Assembly: GCA_963830775.1 (NCBI GenBank) | Contig: CAWHNT010000045.1 | Location: 1 to 45,227 of the forward strand | DNA length: 45,227 nucleotides | From: CAWHNT01 sp963830775 | Lineage (GTDB): Bacteria > Pseudomonadota > Alphaproteobacteria > Geminicoccales > Geminicoccaceae | Reading direction: 5' to 3' | Part shown: positions 33,143 to 41,839 of the stretch, one piece after another | Layout: the number at the start of each line of letters is the position of its first letter | How positions within the stretch are numbered: the stretch's first letter is position 1 | Notes under the pieces: generated by a model | The model's input: only the letters and a program-made list of their open reading frames with translations | What the model was told of the DNA's origin: nothing | Databases searched by the model: none | Position numbers and translations under genes: made by a program

Positions 33143-33500
33143 TCAGGTCTCGATGGCAGCGGCGATCCGCTCGGCCTTCCAGGTCCACGGGAGTAGCCGT
33201 TCGAGCTCGTTGGCCTTGGTCCGGCCCGAGACCATCTGCTCGAGCACGGCGGTGAGCCACGCCAAGGGCTCGACCCCGTTCAGCTTGGCAGTTGACACCA
33301 AGCTCGCCACGATCGCCCAGCGACGAGCTCCGCCATTCGACCCAGCGAACAGACTATTCTGCGCCCGAGGGCAATCGGCCGGATTGCCGCTCGATGCTGT
33401 TCGTGTCCAGCTCGAGCCGGCCGTCCTCGAGGAACAGCACCAGCCCCTGCCAGTGGCGCAGGGCATAGCGGATCGCCTCGGCCAAGCCAGACTTGCCTGG
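33143..33500 (-). pseudogene. IS66-family transposase (TnpC), C-terminal remnant
   Basis: Pieces in two frames: SGLAEAIRYALRHWQGLVLF and LEDGRLELDTNSIERQ, then NSLFAGSNGGARRWAIVASL, VSTAKLNGVEPLAWLTAVLE and NELERLLPWTWKAERIAAAI. This is the IS66 C-terminus, with a frameshift in the RPIALGR region near 33364. GTAAGGCG at about 33070 may be the IS66 tip. The N-terminal part continues beyond the inserted transposon, at 35635-36466. Confidence 0.8.
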
Positions 33501-33517
33501 AGCTCGACTTTGGCCAT

Positions 33518-34867
33518 TCAGGCCGGGTAGCAGGCGGCCAGGACGAGCTGCTCCAGCATCGCGCGGGGGATTTCGGTGACCTCTCCGCGGCTCCGTGAGG
33601 TGGTGAAAGTCGTCGAGGTCCAGAGGCGGTAGCGCACGGCGGCGAGCGCGTCGCTGAAGGTGGGCCGGGGCTTGGGATACCAGGCGGCGCTTCGGGGCCG
33701 GACACCGCCGCGCGTCGCCCCGGCCCAGAGCGTCACCAGCGAGAACAAGCCGAGCAGCGCCGGCGTGGTCCGCGCGATCGCCAGGTCCGACCATTGGCGT
33801 TGCGTCTCCACCCCGAGGTGCCGGCGCACCTCGGCGAACGTCACCTCGACCGACCACCGCCGCACGAACCAGCGCAGCACGTCGAGCGGATTGGCGTCCG
33901 GGTCGGTGCAGAGAAAGCCTTGCGGCTCGAACTCGCCCGCGACGTCCCGCACCAGGAGCCAGCGGATCGGGACCCGCTTGCCCGGGTGGTGCCAAAGCGC
34001 CGTGCCCGAGACGAACTCGATCCGCCGCTCGGTCCGGCCGTACCAGCCCGCGACCGTGACCCGCCGCCAGCGGGTGCCCGGATCGGCCAAGCGCTCGGCC
34101 AGGGTGGGCTGGCGCGCGCCCAACACCCGCGGCCGGCCGCGGGTGCCCGGCCGGCGCGGTGAGGGCGGGTCGAACAGCCGGGCGTCGAGCCGGAGCCGTG
34201 TAATCATGGTGAGGCGGCGGCAGACGGCCGCGAGCAGCTCGATGGCAGCGTAGCTGCTGTCGGCGACCGCGATCAGCCGCCGCTCGGGCAGCCAGCGGGC
34301 GACCAGGAGAAGGAGCTGGCGCGCCCGGTCGGTCAGCTTCTTGTGGCGGCAGCCCCGGCAACGGGCGAAGCGCTCCGAAGGGGCGAGCGCGGTCAGGAAC
34401 GGCAAGGCCCAGACGCGGCCGGCCCAGGGGATCGGGGCGAGCAGCATGACGGAGAGCCAGCGCAACCCGCTGGCCTTGACGAAGTGGCCGCGGCTGGAAC
34501 GGACCGGGTCGCGGTAGATGCCGCGTGCCCTGATCGTCGGGCCCCAGCGGCGCTCGATCGTCTCGTCGATGCCGATCACCACGGGCCCTTTCGGGACGAA
34601 GGCGGCGAGCAGGAGGCGCAGCAGGCGCCTGGCGGCGGCGCGGCCCGACCAGCGGTTCCGGTTGAGCACGCGGTGGTAGTTGGTGAAGGTCGGGGCCTGC
34701 CCGAGCCCCGTAACCCGCAGCGTCGCCGCGACCGTGCGGCGGCCGGGCGCGAGGACGGCGCCGGCGATCAGGATGAGGGCGTTGCGCCAGGTGGGTCGGG
34801 TGAGGTCGGCCAGGAACGGCCGCAGCCAAGCGGCGAGGAGCTCTGGGGGGTGGGGCTGGACGGTCAT
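33518..34867 (-). CDS. DDE transposase (DDE_5/IS701- or IS4-like)
   Basis: 449 aa from ATG 34867 (MTVQPHPPELLAAWLRPFLA). Segments: TFTNYHRVLNRNRWSGRAAA, VVIGIDETIERRWG (first Asp), GIYRDPVRSSRGHFVKASGL, LIAVADSSYAAIELL (second Asp), VRRWSVEVTFAEVRRHLGVE (Glu) and TQRQWSDLAIARTTPALLGL. Intact. The family label is uncertain: these motifs fit the DDE_5 superfamily often called IS701-like. It stops inside the left terminal repeat. Confidence 0.8.
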   Translation of the reverse strand: MTVQPHPPELLAAWLRPFLADLTRPTWRNALILIAGAVLAPGRRTVAATLRVTGLGQAPTFTNYHRVLNRNRWSGRAAARRLLRLLLAAFVPKGPVVIGIDETIERRWGPTIRARGIYRDPVRSSRGHFVKASGLRWLSVMLLAPIPWAGRVWALPFLTALAPSERFARCRGCRHKKLTDRARQLLLLVARWLPERRLIAVADSSYAAIELLAAVCRRLTMITRLRLDARLFDPPSPRRPGTRGRPRVLGARQPTLAERLADPGTRWRRVTVAGWYGRTERRIEFVSGTALWHHPGKRVPIRWLLVRDVAGEFEPQGFLCTDPDANPLDVLRWFVRRWSVEVTFAEVRRHLGVETQRQWSDLAIARTTPALLGLFSLVTLWAGATRGGVRPRSAAWYPKPRPTFSDALAAVRYRLWTSTTFTTSRSRGEVTEIPRAMLEQLVLAACYPA

Positions 34868-34913
34868 GGCCTTCGTCTCGCAAGGTCCGCCGGAGCAGAC
34901 GCGGGGAGGTCGC

Positions 34914-35585
34914 ATGGCCGAGATGAGCCGCGAGGAGGTCCTGACCCGTTACCGCCACCTGCGGGCCATCAGCACACGACACCACACGGAAGCGATGAAC
35001 TTCTTCTCCCGGCCCGCCCTCCTGGAGCAGGCGCGCCACCTCGGGCTCGCGGTAGGCGAGACCCTGGCCGCCGAGAGTTTCGACGAGCTGACGCTCGCGT
35101 TCGATCTGGCGATCCACACCGCCCGACCGGACCACACGCGGGCGGTCGACCGCTACGCCGGGGCGGCGCAGCTCCAGCCCGGCTCGGATGAGGCCCTGGT
35201 CCTGGAGGCGATGCGCCAGGCGCGCTTCTCGCTCTGGCGGGTGGAGCGCCGACACGAGGTGGTCGGGCTAGTCGTCCGGGATCTGCTGCGCCAGGACGAG
35301 GTCTGGCTGGTCGACGAGGCGCTGGAGAGGAGCGCGCCCGAGGGCATGGTGGCGGCCATGCGGCTGTGCACGCCCGACGCCTTCGCCATGACGTGCGGCG
35401 TCATCGTGCCGGTCGACCGTGGGCTGATCGAGGAGGTCCTGGCCGAGGTGCTGCCGCGGGTGCGCGGCTCGCCGGACCGGGTGGCCAACGATCGCCGGTT
35501 CGCGACAGCGGTCTACCGCACGGCGGTGGCAAGGGGGCTGATGGCGCGGGTCGGCTTCGAGGAGGCACCGCCCCCAACCGGCTGA
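34914..35585 (+). CDS. Conserved hypothetical protein carried as transposon passenger
   Basis: 223 aa, ATG 34914 behind GGGGAGG. Reads MSREEVLTRYRHLRAISTRH, HTEAMNFFSRPALLEQARHL, ESFDELTLAFDLAIHTARPD, RFSLWRVERRHEVVGLVVRD, VWLVDEALERSAPEGMVAAM, DRRFATAVYRTAVARGLMAR. The pattern resembles a proteobacterial hypothetical family I know only as uncharacterised; no catalytic motif is seen. Divergent from the transposase with a 46-bp shared gap, and inside the same terminal repeats, so it moves with the element. Mostly helical, no signal peptide. Confidence 0.8.
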   Translation: MAEMSREEVLTRYRHLRAISTRHHTEAMNFFSRPALLEQARHLGLAVGETLAAESFDELTLAFDLAIHTARPDHTRAVDRYAGAAQLQPGSDEALVLEAMRQARFSLWRVERRHEVVGLVVRDLLRQDEVWLVDEALERSAPEGMVAAMRLCTPDAFAMTCGVIVPVDRGLIEEVLAEVLPRVRGSPDRVANDRRFATAVYRTAVARGLMARVGFEEAPPPTG

Positions 35586-35634
35586 CCATCAGCCCTTGGT
35601 CCTCCAGCCGGCCCAAAATGGCCAAAGTCGAGCT

Positions 35635-36466
35635 GAGACCCGCCCCAGCTGGACCGTGAGCCAGGCGTGCAAGGCCTCCACAATCGGCTTGCTGCGCTCC
35701 TGCCGGCCCGCACGCCGTGCCTCAGCCGGGCGGCCGCGGATCTCGGCCTCGACGGCATAGAGCTCGCCGATCCGGCGCAGCGCCTCTTCCGCCAAAGGCG
35801 AGCCGGTGGCCTGATGGATCTCGTAAAAGCGTCTGCGGCAATGCGCCCAGCAGAAGGCGAGCTGGATTGCACCCGCCGGCCTGTTCTCCAGCAGGCTCTT
35901 GAAGCCGCTGTAGCCGTCCACCTGCAGCACGCCCTGGAACTCGGCCAGGTGGGCTGCCGGGTGCTCGCCCTTGCGGTCCTCGGCATAGAGGTAGACACCG
36001 CCGGTGGCATGCTGCCGTTCCAGGGCCGGTCGTCGATCGCATAGCCCCACAGCCGCCCGGTCTTGGTCCGGCCACGGCCGGGGTCGAGCACCGGCAAGGG
36101 CGTGTCGTCGGCGAAGATCCGGGTCGAGCTCATGACGTGCCGGTAGAGCAGACGCCACAGCGGCTCCAGCCACCAGCAGGCCCGCCCGACCCAGTCGCAG
36201 AGCGTGGAACGGTCGAGCTCGATCCCTTGCCGGGCGAAGATCTGCTGCCTGCCGATAGAGCGGCAGAAAATCGGCGTACTTGGCCACCAGCACGTGTGCC
36301 AGCAGGGCCTCGCTCGCCATGCCGCCGGTGATCGGCCGTTCCGGTGCCGGGGCCTGCACCACCGCCCCCTCACAGGCCCGGCAGCCGTAGCGGGGTCGGC
36401 GGATCACCTTCACCCGCAGCACGGCGGGGACGATGTCGAGCATCTCGCTCGTGTCTTCACCGATGA
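35635..36466 (-). pseudogene. IS66-family transposase (TnpC), central part with frameshifts
   Basis: Begins truncated at VIGEDTSEMLDIVPAVLRVK, then RRPRYGCRACEGAVVQAPAP (Zn site) and KYADFLPLYRQ. It shifts frame to IFARQGIELDRSTLCDWVGR and SSTRIFADDTPLPVLDPGRG (catalytic Asp), then shifts again to VLQVDGYSGFKSLLENRPAG and CWAHCRRRFYEIHQATGSPL. The 5' end and outer boundary (about 36466) adjoin the STAND gene remnant. Two frameshifts plus the internal transposon make it dead. Confidence 0.8.
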
Positions 36467-36532
36467 CGAGAGTATATCATCCATCTCTTTTCCGATGTGC
36501 GTAGCTTCAACTGACGCTATTACAGAGCCGAT

Positions 36533-37281
36533 TTACCCTCTGGCTACTGAGTTGCCACCGAAGTAAGCAGTTAGCAGAACTTGGCTCAGTACGCTCCCCC
36601 AGCGGGTACTAGCAAGCTCAAGTACTGCGCGATCTAGTTCCGACCGACCTGGAGGTGGTGCGCCGTCGTCTGGTCCGATTTGTCCTGCTAAGGCCGCAAC
36701 AATATCGGCACCGATACGGTCACTAGCGTTAGGCTCGTCGGCGAGACAGCAAGCTGCTTGGACAGCACGTGCCCTTATAGTTGCGGGGCTTTCCGCGCTT
36801 TTGGGCGTCAAAATCGCTCTTAGAACATCATCTACATCATCGTCGTTGCAAATGGACGTGCAGAGACGCAACGCCTCGCGCCAGCTTTCGACAAGAGTCT
36901 CCCGCGTGATGCCAGTGTAAAATGGTTGCTCCGTACTGGTATCGGCCTTGCTGGTTCGACCCGCTAGTGGAATAACATTCTGAGCAAGACTTCAGGCTTG
37001 TGTCGCGTCCTGGAAAACGGCCATCTACTAAGGCCCTGGCGGCGAGATACTCCTGAAATGTAAGATGGCGGAACTCGTACACTGGTGCTGAACTCCCTAG
37101 ATGGCGTACGTATCCAGCCTCGATCAGAATACCAGTACGTGCCTCTAAGAGCTTAAGAAAAGCTTCTGGTGTCCGATTGCGGGCGGCATGCACCTTCGGG
37201 TACTCTGCCCGCATCTGAGCAAGCAGTTCAAGTACCTCTTCCTCCCGTAAGCGCTGCACACCGCGGTCACACATCGCGTAC
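36533..37281 (-). pseudogene. NACHT/STAND protein, C-terminal remnant
   Basis: Reads LREEEVLELLAQMRAEYP, TGILIEAGYVRHLGSS and VYEFRHLTFQEYLAARAL, the last being highly characteristic of the helical region after a NACHT NTPase. A one-base shift near 36990 leads to LAQNVIPLAGR, ETLVESWREALRLCTSICND and DDVDDVLRAILTPKSAESPA. Walker A and B motifs are not present; the piece starts abruptly at the IS1 edge. The AT-richer composition differs from the backbone. Probably the far end of the gene whose start is the metallophosphoesterase at 38921. Confidence 0.7.
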
Positions 37282-38058
37282 GAGGGTTTTAGGAGAGCGT
37301 AGATCGCCCATATGGGTCGGCGTTGGGACGGCCGGCGGAGCGGGGCGATGGGGCTGCGGTGCAAGCGGTGCGGGAGCGGGGAGCACGTCAAGAACGGCTT
37401 CATGAAGGGTCTGCAGCGCTACCGCTGCAAGGCCTGCGGGCTGAACTTCACCGACACCCCGCCCCGCGGGATGCCGCTGCGGGTCAAGGTCACCGCCGTG
37501 CTCCTCTACCTGAGCGGGCTGTCGATGAACCGCACCGCCAAGCTGCTGGGCGTCTCAACCCCCAGCGTGATGGCCTGGATCGAGCAGTTCGCCGAGGCCT
37601 TCGCCCAGAAACCGGAGCCTGAGGGCCGCGCCGTGGTGGTCGAGCTGGACGAGATGTGGCACTTCCTAAAAAAAAGCGGAATAAGCTCTGGATTTGGAAG
37701 GCTCGGGATCGTGCTTCAGGCCGAGTGGTTGACTGGGAATGCGGGGGCCGTGACGCCGGTACCCTGAGCCGACTACTCGAACGTGTGGAGCGCTGGAAGC
37801 CGCGTCTCTACTGCACGGATGATTGGGCAGCCTACGGCGAGCTGATTCCGCAGGGACGGCTGTTCGTCGGCAAGGAAGAGACCCACGGCATCGAGCGCGA
37901 CCACTCCCGCCAGCGGCACTGGCTGGCACGGTTCCGCCGCCGCACCTGCGTGGTCTCCAGGGCCAAGCGCATGGTGGATGCCTCTATCGCGCTGTTCGTC
38001 CGCTTCGGCGATAGTGCCGGGATCAGTGAACTCCTATCTATGCTGGCCTAATACCCTG
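37282..38058 (+). mobile_element. IS1-family element, copy 2 (777 bp)
   Basis: Inverted orientation and nearly identical to copy 1; one A shorter in the slippery run. Ends AGGGTTTTAGG and, inverted, CAGGGTATTAGG. Flanks differ (TCGCGTAC on the left, GTACTAAG on the right), so no 8-bp duplication. This suggests an adjacent deletion after insertion. Confidence 0.88.
37312..38051 (+). CDS. IS1-family transposase needing a frameshift at A8
   Basis: InsA-like ORF from ATG 37312 (zinc finger and HTH as in copy 1) reaches DEMWHFLKK, then as written reads a short unrelated tail to 37767. The InsB part (KKKRNKLWIWKARDRASG to LLSMLA) lies in the other frame from about 37670 to 38051. The run after CCT has eight A residues (37668-37675); slippage there would give the full protein, as in classical IS1. 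Confidence 0.88.
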
Positions 38059-38921
38059 GTACTAAGTTGTAGGCGTTGGTATAACGAGGGTTGTCGGCCC
38101 GACGACCATCAAAGGCCGCTCCGCCGGGGATCAAAATGCAGCTGCCTGCGGTCGAGCTCACTTGCTTGATCTTTGGCGTGTGCTCATGACCGTAAAGAAT
38201 GAAGTGGGCGCTATGTTCCAGCTGCTCTTCAATCTGGCTCCGGTCGAACTTCGGACAGCCACGTAAACGCATGGTGGACTACCACAATCCGTAGATCATG
38301 ATCTTTGATTTTCGCAAGAGCATCATGAATTTGTGGCTCACCAATGGCAAGAAAGCCATAATCATTAATCTTGCCGGCCGCCTCGTTGCGAGCACACATC
38401 CAGGCGGAGTTCAGACCTAGCAGTGCCACAGATTTCTCTAATCCGAGACTTCTCAGCGAAGCATACGCGGGCTGTTGTTGACCAGTGTAGGTTGATATGA
38501 ATGCTTCGTAGGCCTCAAACGGCTCGAGCACACGGCGGCGGCGCCTTTCGTCTGTAAGCCATCGTTGCACCTCGGTCTCGTTCATCAGTGGCCGCTGGAG
38601 TGCGGGAGGGAGCATCTCGACGATTGTGTTTCGGTCGAGGTCATGGTTACCTGGCACGAAGAACAGTCGATCAGGCGTCAGTTTTACAGCTTTGAGAACC
38701 GGATCGAATAGGTGCGTCTTGGCGGACTCGAACTCAGCCGGCTGACCGCTCCATGCTATGTCCCCGCTAAATACAACGAAGTTGATTCTTTCTAGAAGGA
38801 GATCACGCTCTGAGCGGGCCTGGATGTCTTCAATCAGCGCATCGCGAATGACCTGACGACCGAAGTCCGTTCCCCTCTGATGCCAATCCGAAAGGTGCAG
38901 CCAAGCGATTGTCGATGACAT
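38059..38921 (-). pseudogene. Metallophosphoesterase N-terminal domain of a STAND (NACHT) defence-type gene
   Basis: From ATG 38921: LHLSDWHQRG (Asp-x-His metal site), FVVFSGDIAWSGQ, LFFVPGNHDLDR (GNHD) and IVVVHHAFTWLSE, then a frame break. Deleting one C at about 38249 (plus strand) restores FDRSQIEEQLEHSAHFILYG and GHEHTPK (last metal motif), ending NAYNLV where IS1 begins. All five calcineurin-like motifs are present. Phosphoesterase-NACHT fusions are a known STAND architecture; the missing centre would be the NTPase. The 38922-39093 gap has nothing recognisable. Confidence 0.75.
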
Positions 38922-39093
38922 ATGTTATCTCTAGCTGGAGCAAGCGGTAGGAGCTTTGTATACCCGAGATCAATTATGGTCGCGGGCTGGAGGACGGCAG
39001 ATATAGTAGCTCGCCGCGAAGCTAACGCCAGCTCCGACTGATATCGACCGTGGGTGAGGGCCCGGGAGAGGGAGCGGGCTCCCTCTCCCGCCT

Positions 39094-40554
39094 TCACGGC
39101 GTCTGATGCACGTGCACCTGGCGTTTCACGCCGCGGGGGCGGGTGATCTCGTTGATTTTTTCCTGGGCCTTGAAGGTTTCGGGGCGGGGGTTGCGGTGGA
39201 TTTTGCGGCCGCTGCCGGGGGTGATGCGGAGGTCGCCTTCCTTCCAGACCACCTTGCCTTGGGAGAGGGTGACGGCGGGGAGGCCTTTGGCGCGGTAGCC
39301 TTCGAGGATGTTGACGTCGAGCTTGCTGTGGTGGCCGGCGGTGGTGAGGGTCTGTTCGGCCTTGGGGTCCCAGACGACGATGTCGGCGTCGGAGCCTTCG
39401 CGGATGACGCCCTTCTGGGGGTAGATGTTGAAGATCTGGGCGGCGTTGGTGGAGGTGACGGCGACGAACTCGCTAGCGGTGAGGCGGCCGGTGGTGACGG
39501 CTTCGGTCCACATGATCTTCATCCGCTCCTCGAGGCAGGCGGTGCCGTTGGGGATGCGGGTGAAGTTGTCCTGGCCCATGCGCTTCTGCTCCACCGTGAA
39601 CGCGCAGTGGTCGGAGGCCACGACCTGGAGGGAGCCGGCGGCCAGGCCGTCGAGGAGTGTCTTCTGGTGGTCCTTGGTGCGGAAGGGGGGGCTCATGACG
39701 CGGGCGGCGGCGTAGGCCCAGTCGGGGTTGTAGTAGACGCTCTCGTCGACCACGAGGTACTGGGCCAGGGGCTCGCCGTAGACGCGCAGGCCCTGGTCGC
39801 GGGCGCGGCGGACGGCGTCGTGGGCCTCCTTGCAGGAGACGTGGACGACGTAGAGGGGGACGCCCACGGTCTGGGCGATCATGATGGCACGGTTGGCGGC
39901 CTCGCCCTCGACGTGGGGGGGACGGGAGAGGCAGTGGCCTTCGGGGCCGGTGATGCCCTGGGCCAGGAGCTGCTGCTGGAGGAGGAAGACGGCGTCGCCG
40001 TTCTCGGCGTGGACCATGGGCAGGGCGCCGAGCTCGCGGCAGCGGGAGAAGCTCTTGAAGAGCGTCTCGTCGTCGACCATCAGGGCCCCTTTGTAGGCCA
40101 TGAAGTGCTTGAAGCTGTTGACGCCGCGGTCGACGCAGGCGGCCATCTGCTGCTCGACCCGCTCCGACCACCAGGTGATGGCGATGTGGAAGGAGTAGTC
40201 GGCGCAGGCGGTCTTGCCCCACTCCTCCCACTGGTCGAGGGCGTCGACCAGGCTCTGCTGCGGGGCGGGGAGGCAGAAGTCGACGATGAGGGTGGTGCCG
40301 CCGGCGAGGCCGGCCGCGGTGCCGGAGAGGAAGTCGTCGCAGGCGGTGGTGCCCATGAAGGGCATCTGCATGTGGGTGTGGGGGTCGATGCCGCCGGGGA
40401 GGACGTAGGCGCCGCCGGCGTCGACGATCTCGGCCCCGGTGGGGGCGTCGAGGCTCTCGCCCACGGCCTTGATGGTGCCGCCGTCGCAGAGCACGTCGGC
40501 GCGGAACTGCCGGTCGGCGTTGACGACGGTGCCGCCACGGATCAGCACGGCCAT
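39094..40554 (-). CDS. hydA: Dihydropyrimidinase / D-hydantoinase
   Basis: 486 aa, ATG 40554 behind GGGAGG. A cytosolic amidohydrolase opening 5,6-dihydrouracil or hydantoin rings. LIRGGTVVNADRQFRADVLC, metal-binding His pair GIDPHTHMQMPFMG, carboxylated Lys region VNSFKHFMAYKG, His in PLYVVHVSC, ASDHCAF (catalytic Asp) and DADIVVWDP. Length and motifs are normal. No other reductive pyrimidine-degradation gene is in view. Confidence 0.92.
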   Translation of the reverse strand: MAVLIRGGTVVNADRQFRADVLCDGGTIKAVGESLDAPTGAEIVDAGGAYVLPGGIDPHTHMQMPFMGTTACDDFLSGTAAGLAGGTTLIVDFCLPAPQQSLVDALDQWEEWGKTACADYSFHIAITWWSERVEQQMAACVDRGVNSFKHFMAYKGALMVDDETLFKSFSRCRELGALPMVHAENGDAVFLLQQQLLAQGITGPEGHCLSRPPHVEGEAANRAIMIAQTVGVPLYVVHVSCKEAHDAVRRARDQGLRVYGEPLAQYLVVDESVYYNPDWAYAAARVMSPPFRTKDHQKTLLDGLAAGSLQVVASDHCAFTVEQKRMGQDNFTRIPNGTACLEERMKIMWTEAVTTGRLTASEFVAVTSTNAAQIFNIYPQKGVIREGSDADIVVWDPKAEQTLTTAGHHSKLDVNILEGYRAKGLPAVTLSQGKVVWKEGDLRITPGSGRKIHRNPRPETFKAQEKINEITRPRGVKRQVHVHQTP

Positions 40555-40675
40555 GGGTCATCCTCCCGGTTGCCTCGTGGGCGTCACCATAGGCAGGTGC
40601 GGTGGGCTGTCCAGCGCCGGGCGGCGCCGCCTCAGCTTCGGATTGACATTGCTCCGGTCCAGACCGAAACCTGCG

Positions 40676-40853
40676 GCCGGCGGTTCCCCTTGGGGGACGA
40701 AGAGGGAATCCGGTGCGGTGCTCGATGCCCAGGCCGGAGCTGCCCCCGCAACTGTAGGCGGCTGGTCGAGGCTCCGATGGCGTGCCACTGGGGGGTGCCC
40801 CGGGAAGGCGGGCCCTGGCGGGAGCCGCGAGCCAGGAGACCTGCCGCCGCAGG
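40676..40853 (+). promoter_or_regulatory. Cobalamin riboswitch upstream of cbtBA
   Basis: Recognisable blocks in order: CGGTTCCCCTTGGGGGACGA with GAGGGAATCCGGTGCG, GAGCTGCCCCCGCAACTGTA, GCCACTGGGGG, GGGAAGGCGG, and the B12 box AGCCAGGAGACCTGCC (40830-40845). It ends 45-50 nt before the cbtB ATG and its GGAGGAGG ribosome site, so control of translation is plausible. TTGACA at 40643-40648 may be the -35 of its promoter; no good -10 was seen. Confidence 0.93.
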
Positions 40854-40897
40854 CAACCCTATTCCGGGCGGAGGGTCCCGGACGGAGGAGGCAGTCC

Positions 40898-41089
40898 ATG
40901 CAGATCGGCGGTGCGACGGCGGCTGGCTCGACGGCTGGCGGGCGGGTGCGGGCTGCCACCGCGGCGCAGGCGGTGCTGGCGCTGGTGCTGGGGGCCTTCA
41001 TCGTGTTCGGTGCGGGGCTCTCGCACATCAGCGCCGTGCACAACGCGGCGCACGATGCGCGGCACTCGGCCGGCTTTCCCTGCCACTAG
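40898..41089 (+). CDS. cbtB: Cobalt transporter subunit CbtB
   Basis: 63 aa, ATG 40898 behind GGAGGAGG. One membrane helix (AVLALVLGAFIVFGAGL) and a His-rich C-terminus HNAAHDARHSAGFPCH, the proposed metal-binding tail of CbtB. Lies directly after a cobalamin riboswitch and 15 bp before cbtA, so cobalt uptake would be repressed by B12. Confidence 0.9.
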   Translation: MQIGGATAAGSTAGGRVRAATAAQAVLALVLGAFIVFGAGLSHISAVHNAAHDARHSAGFPCH

Positions 41090-41104
41090 GGCGGGGCTCC
41101 CGAC

Positions 41105-41839
41105 ATGGAGGCGTTCCGGCGGATCGTCATGGTCGGCGGGCTGGCGGGGCTGCTGGCCGGCATCCTGCTGACCCTGCTGCATCTCACGGTCACGGTGCCG
41201 ATCATCCTGGAGGCGGAGACCTACGAGCAGGCGGCGGCTGCCCAGGCGCACGCGGCCGGGGCCGGGGGCCATGCGCATGACGCGCAGGCCTGGGCGCCGG
41301 AGGATGGGATCGAGCGGGCGCTGTTCACGCTCCTGGCCGACATCATCACGGCGGTGGGCTTCGGCCTCCTGCTGGTCGCCACCTGCGTCCTGGCGGGGCG
41401 GGAGCTGACCTGGCGCGAGGGGCTCCATTGGGGGCTGGCCGGGTTCGCGGCGTTCATGCTGGCGCCGGCGATCGGCCTGCCGCCCGAGCTTCCGGGCATG
41501 GAGGCGGCACCGCTGTTGCAGCGGCAGGCGTGGTGGCTGGCGACGGTGGCGGCGACGGCGGGCGGGCTGGCGCTGCTGTTCCTGGGGCGGGAGCCGCTTC
41601 GGGCCGGGCTGGGCCTCGTGCTCCTGGTGCTGCCGCACCTCTATGGGGCGCCGCAGCCGGTGGAGCATCACAGCCTGGTGCCGGCGGCACTGGCGCACCA
41701 GTTCGTCTCGGCGGCGCTGGTCGTGAACCTCCTCTTCTGGGCAGCGCTGGGGGCGATCGCCGGGCTCCTCTGCCAGCGCTTCGGCGGGCTTGCCGCGATC
41801 GACGGGCGCGGGCTGGCGCTGGGGCAGGAGGCCGGGTGA
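41105..41839 (+). CDS. cbtA: Cobalt transporter subunit CbtA
   Basis: 244 aa polytopic membrane protein: MEAFRRIVMVGGLAGLLAGI, then a His/Ala-rich periplasmic loop (AHAAGAGGHAHDAQAW) and about five helices (LFTLLADIITAVGFGLLLVA, GLAGFAAFMLAPAIGLPPEL, HQFVSAALVVNLLFWAALGA). The LPPELPG and AxHxFV(S/A)AL segments are typical of CbtA. Probably imports Co2+ for cobalamin synthesis together with CbtB. Its stop overlaps the next gene's GTG. Confidence 0.9.
   Translation: MEAFRRIVMVGGLAGLLAGILLTLLHLTVTVPIILEAETYEQAAAAQAHAAGAGGHAHDAQAWAPEDGIERALFTLLADIITAVGFGLLLVATCVLAGRELTWREGLHWGLAGFAAFMLAPAIGLPPELPGMEAAPLLQRQAWWLATVAATAGGLALLFLGREPLRAGLGLVLLVLPHLYGAPQPVEHHSLVPAALAHQFVSAALVVNLLFWAALGAIAGLLCQRFGGLAAIDGRGLALGQEAG

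Larger units (their letters stand above)
33501..35634 (-). mobile_element. 2.13-kb transposon with 18-bp perfect ends and a passenger gene
   Basis: AGCTCGACTTTGGCCATT at 33501-33518 recurs inverted at 35617-35634 without mismatch. It splits an IS66 transposase gene. Inside are a transposase (minus strand) and a divergently oriented 223-aa gene. No target duplication is evident. Confidence 0.8.

Noticed and set aside
20138..38058. Composite transposon bounded by the two inverted IS1 copies
   Set aside because: The outer flanks (CTCGAGTT and GTACTAAG) do not match, while copy 1 has its own duplication on both sides, so it moved alone.
39106..41280. 724-codon plus-strand open frame over the hydantoinase
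   Set aside because: Low-complexity Gly/Val/Asp-rich shadow of the dihydropyrimidinase gene; it also runs through the riboswitch.
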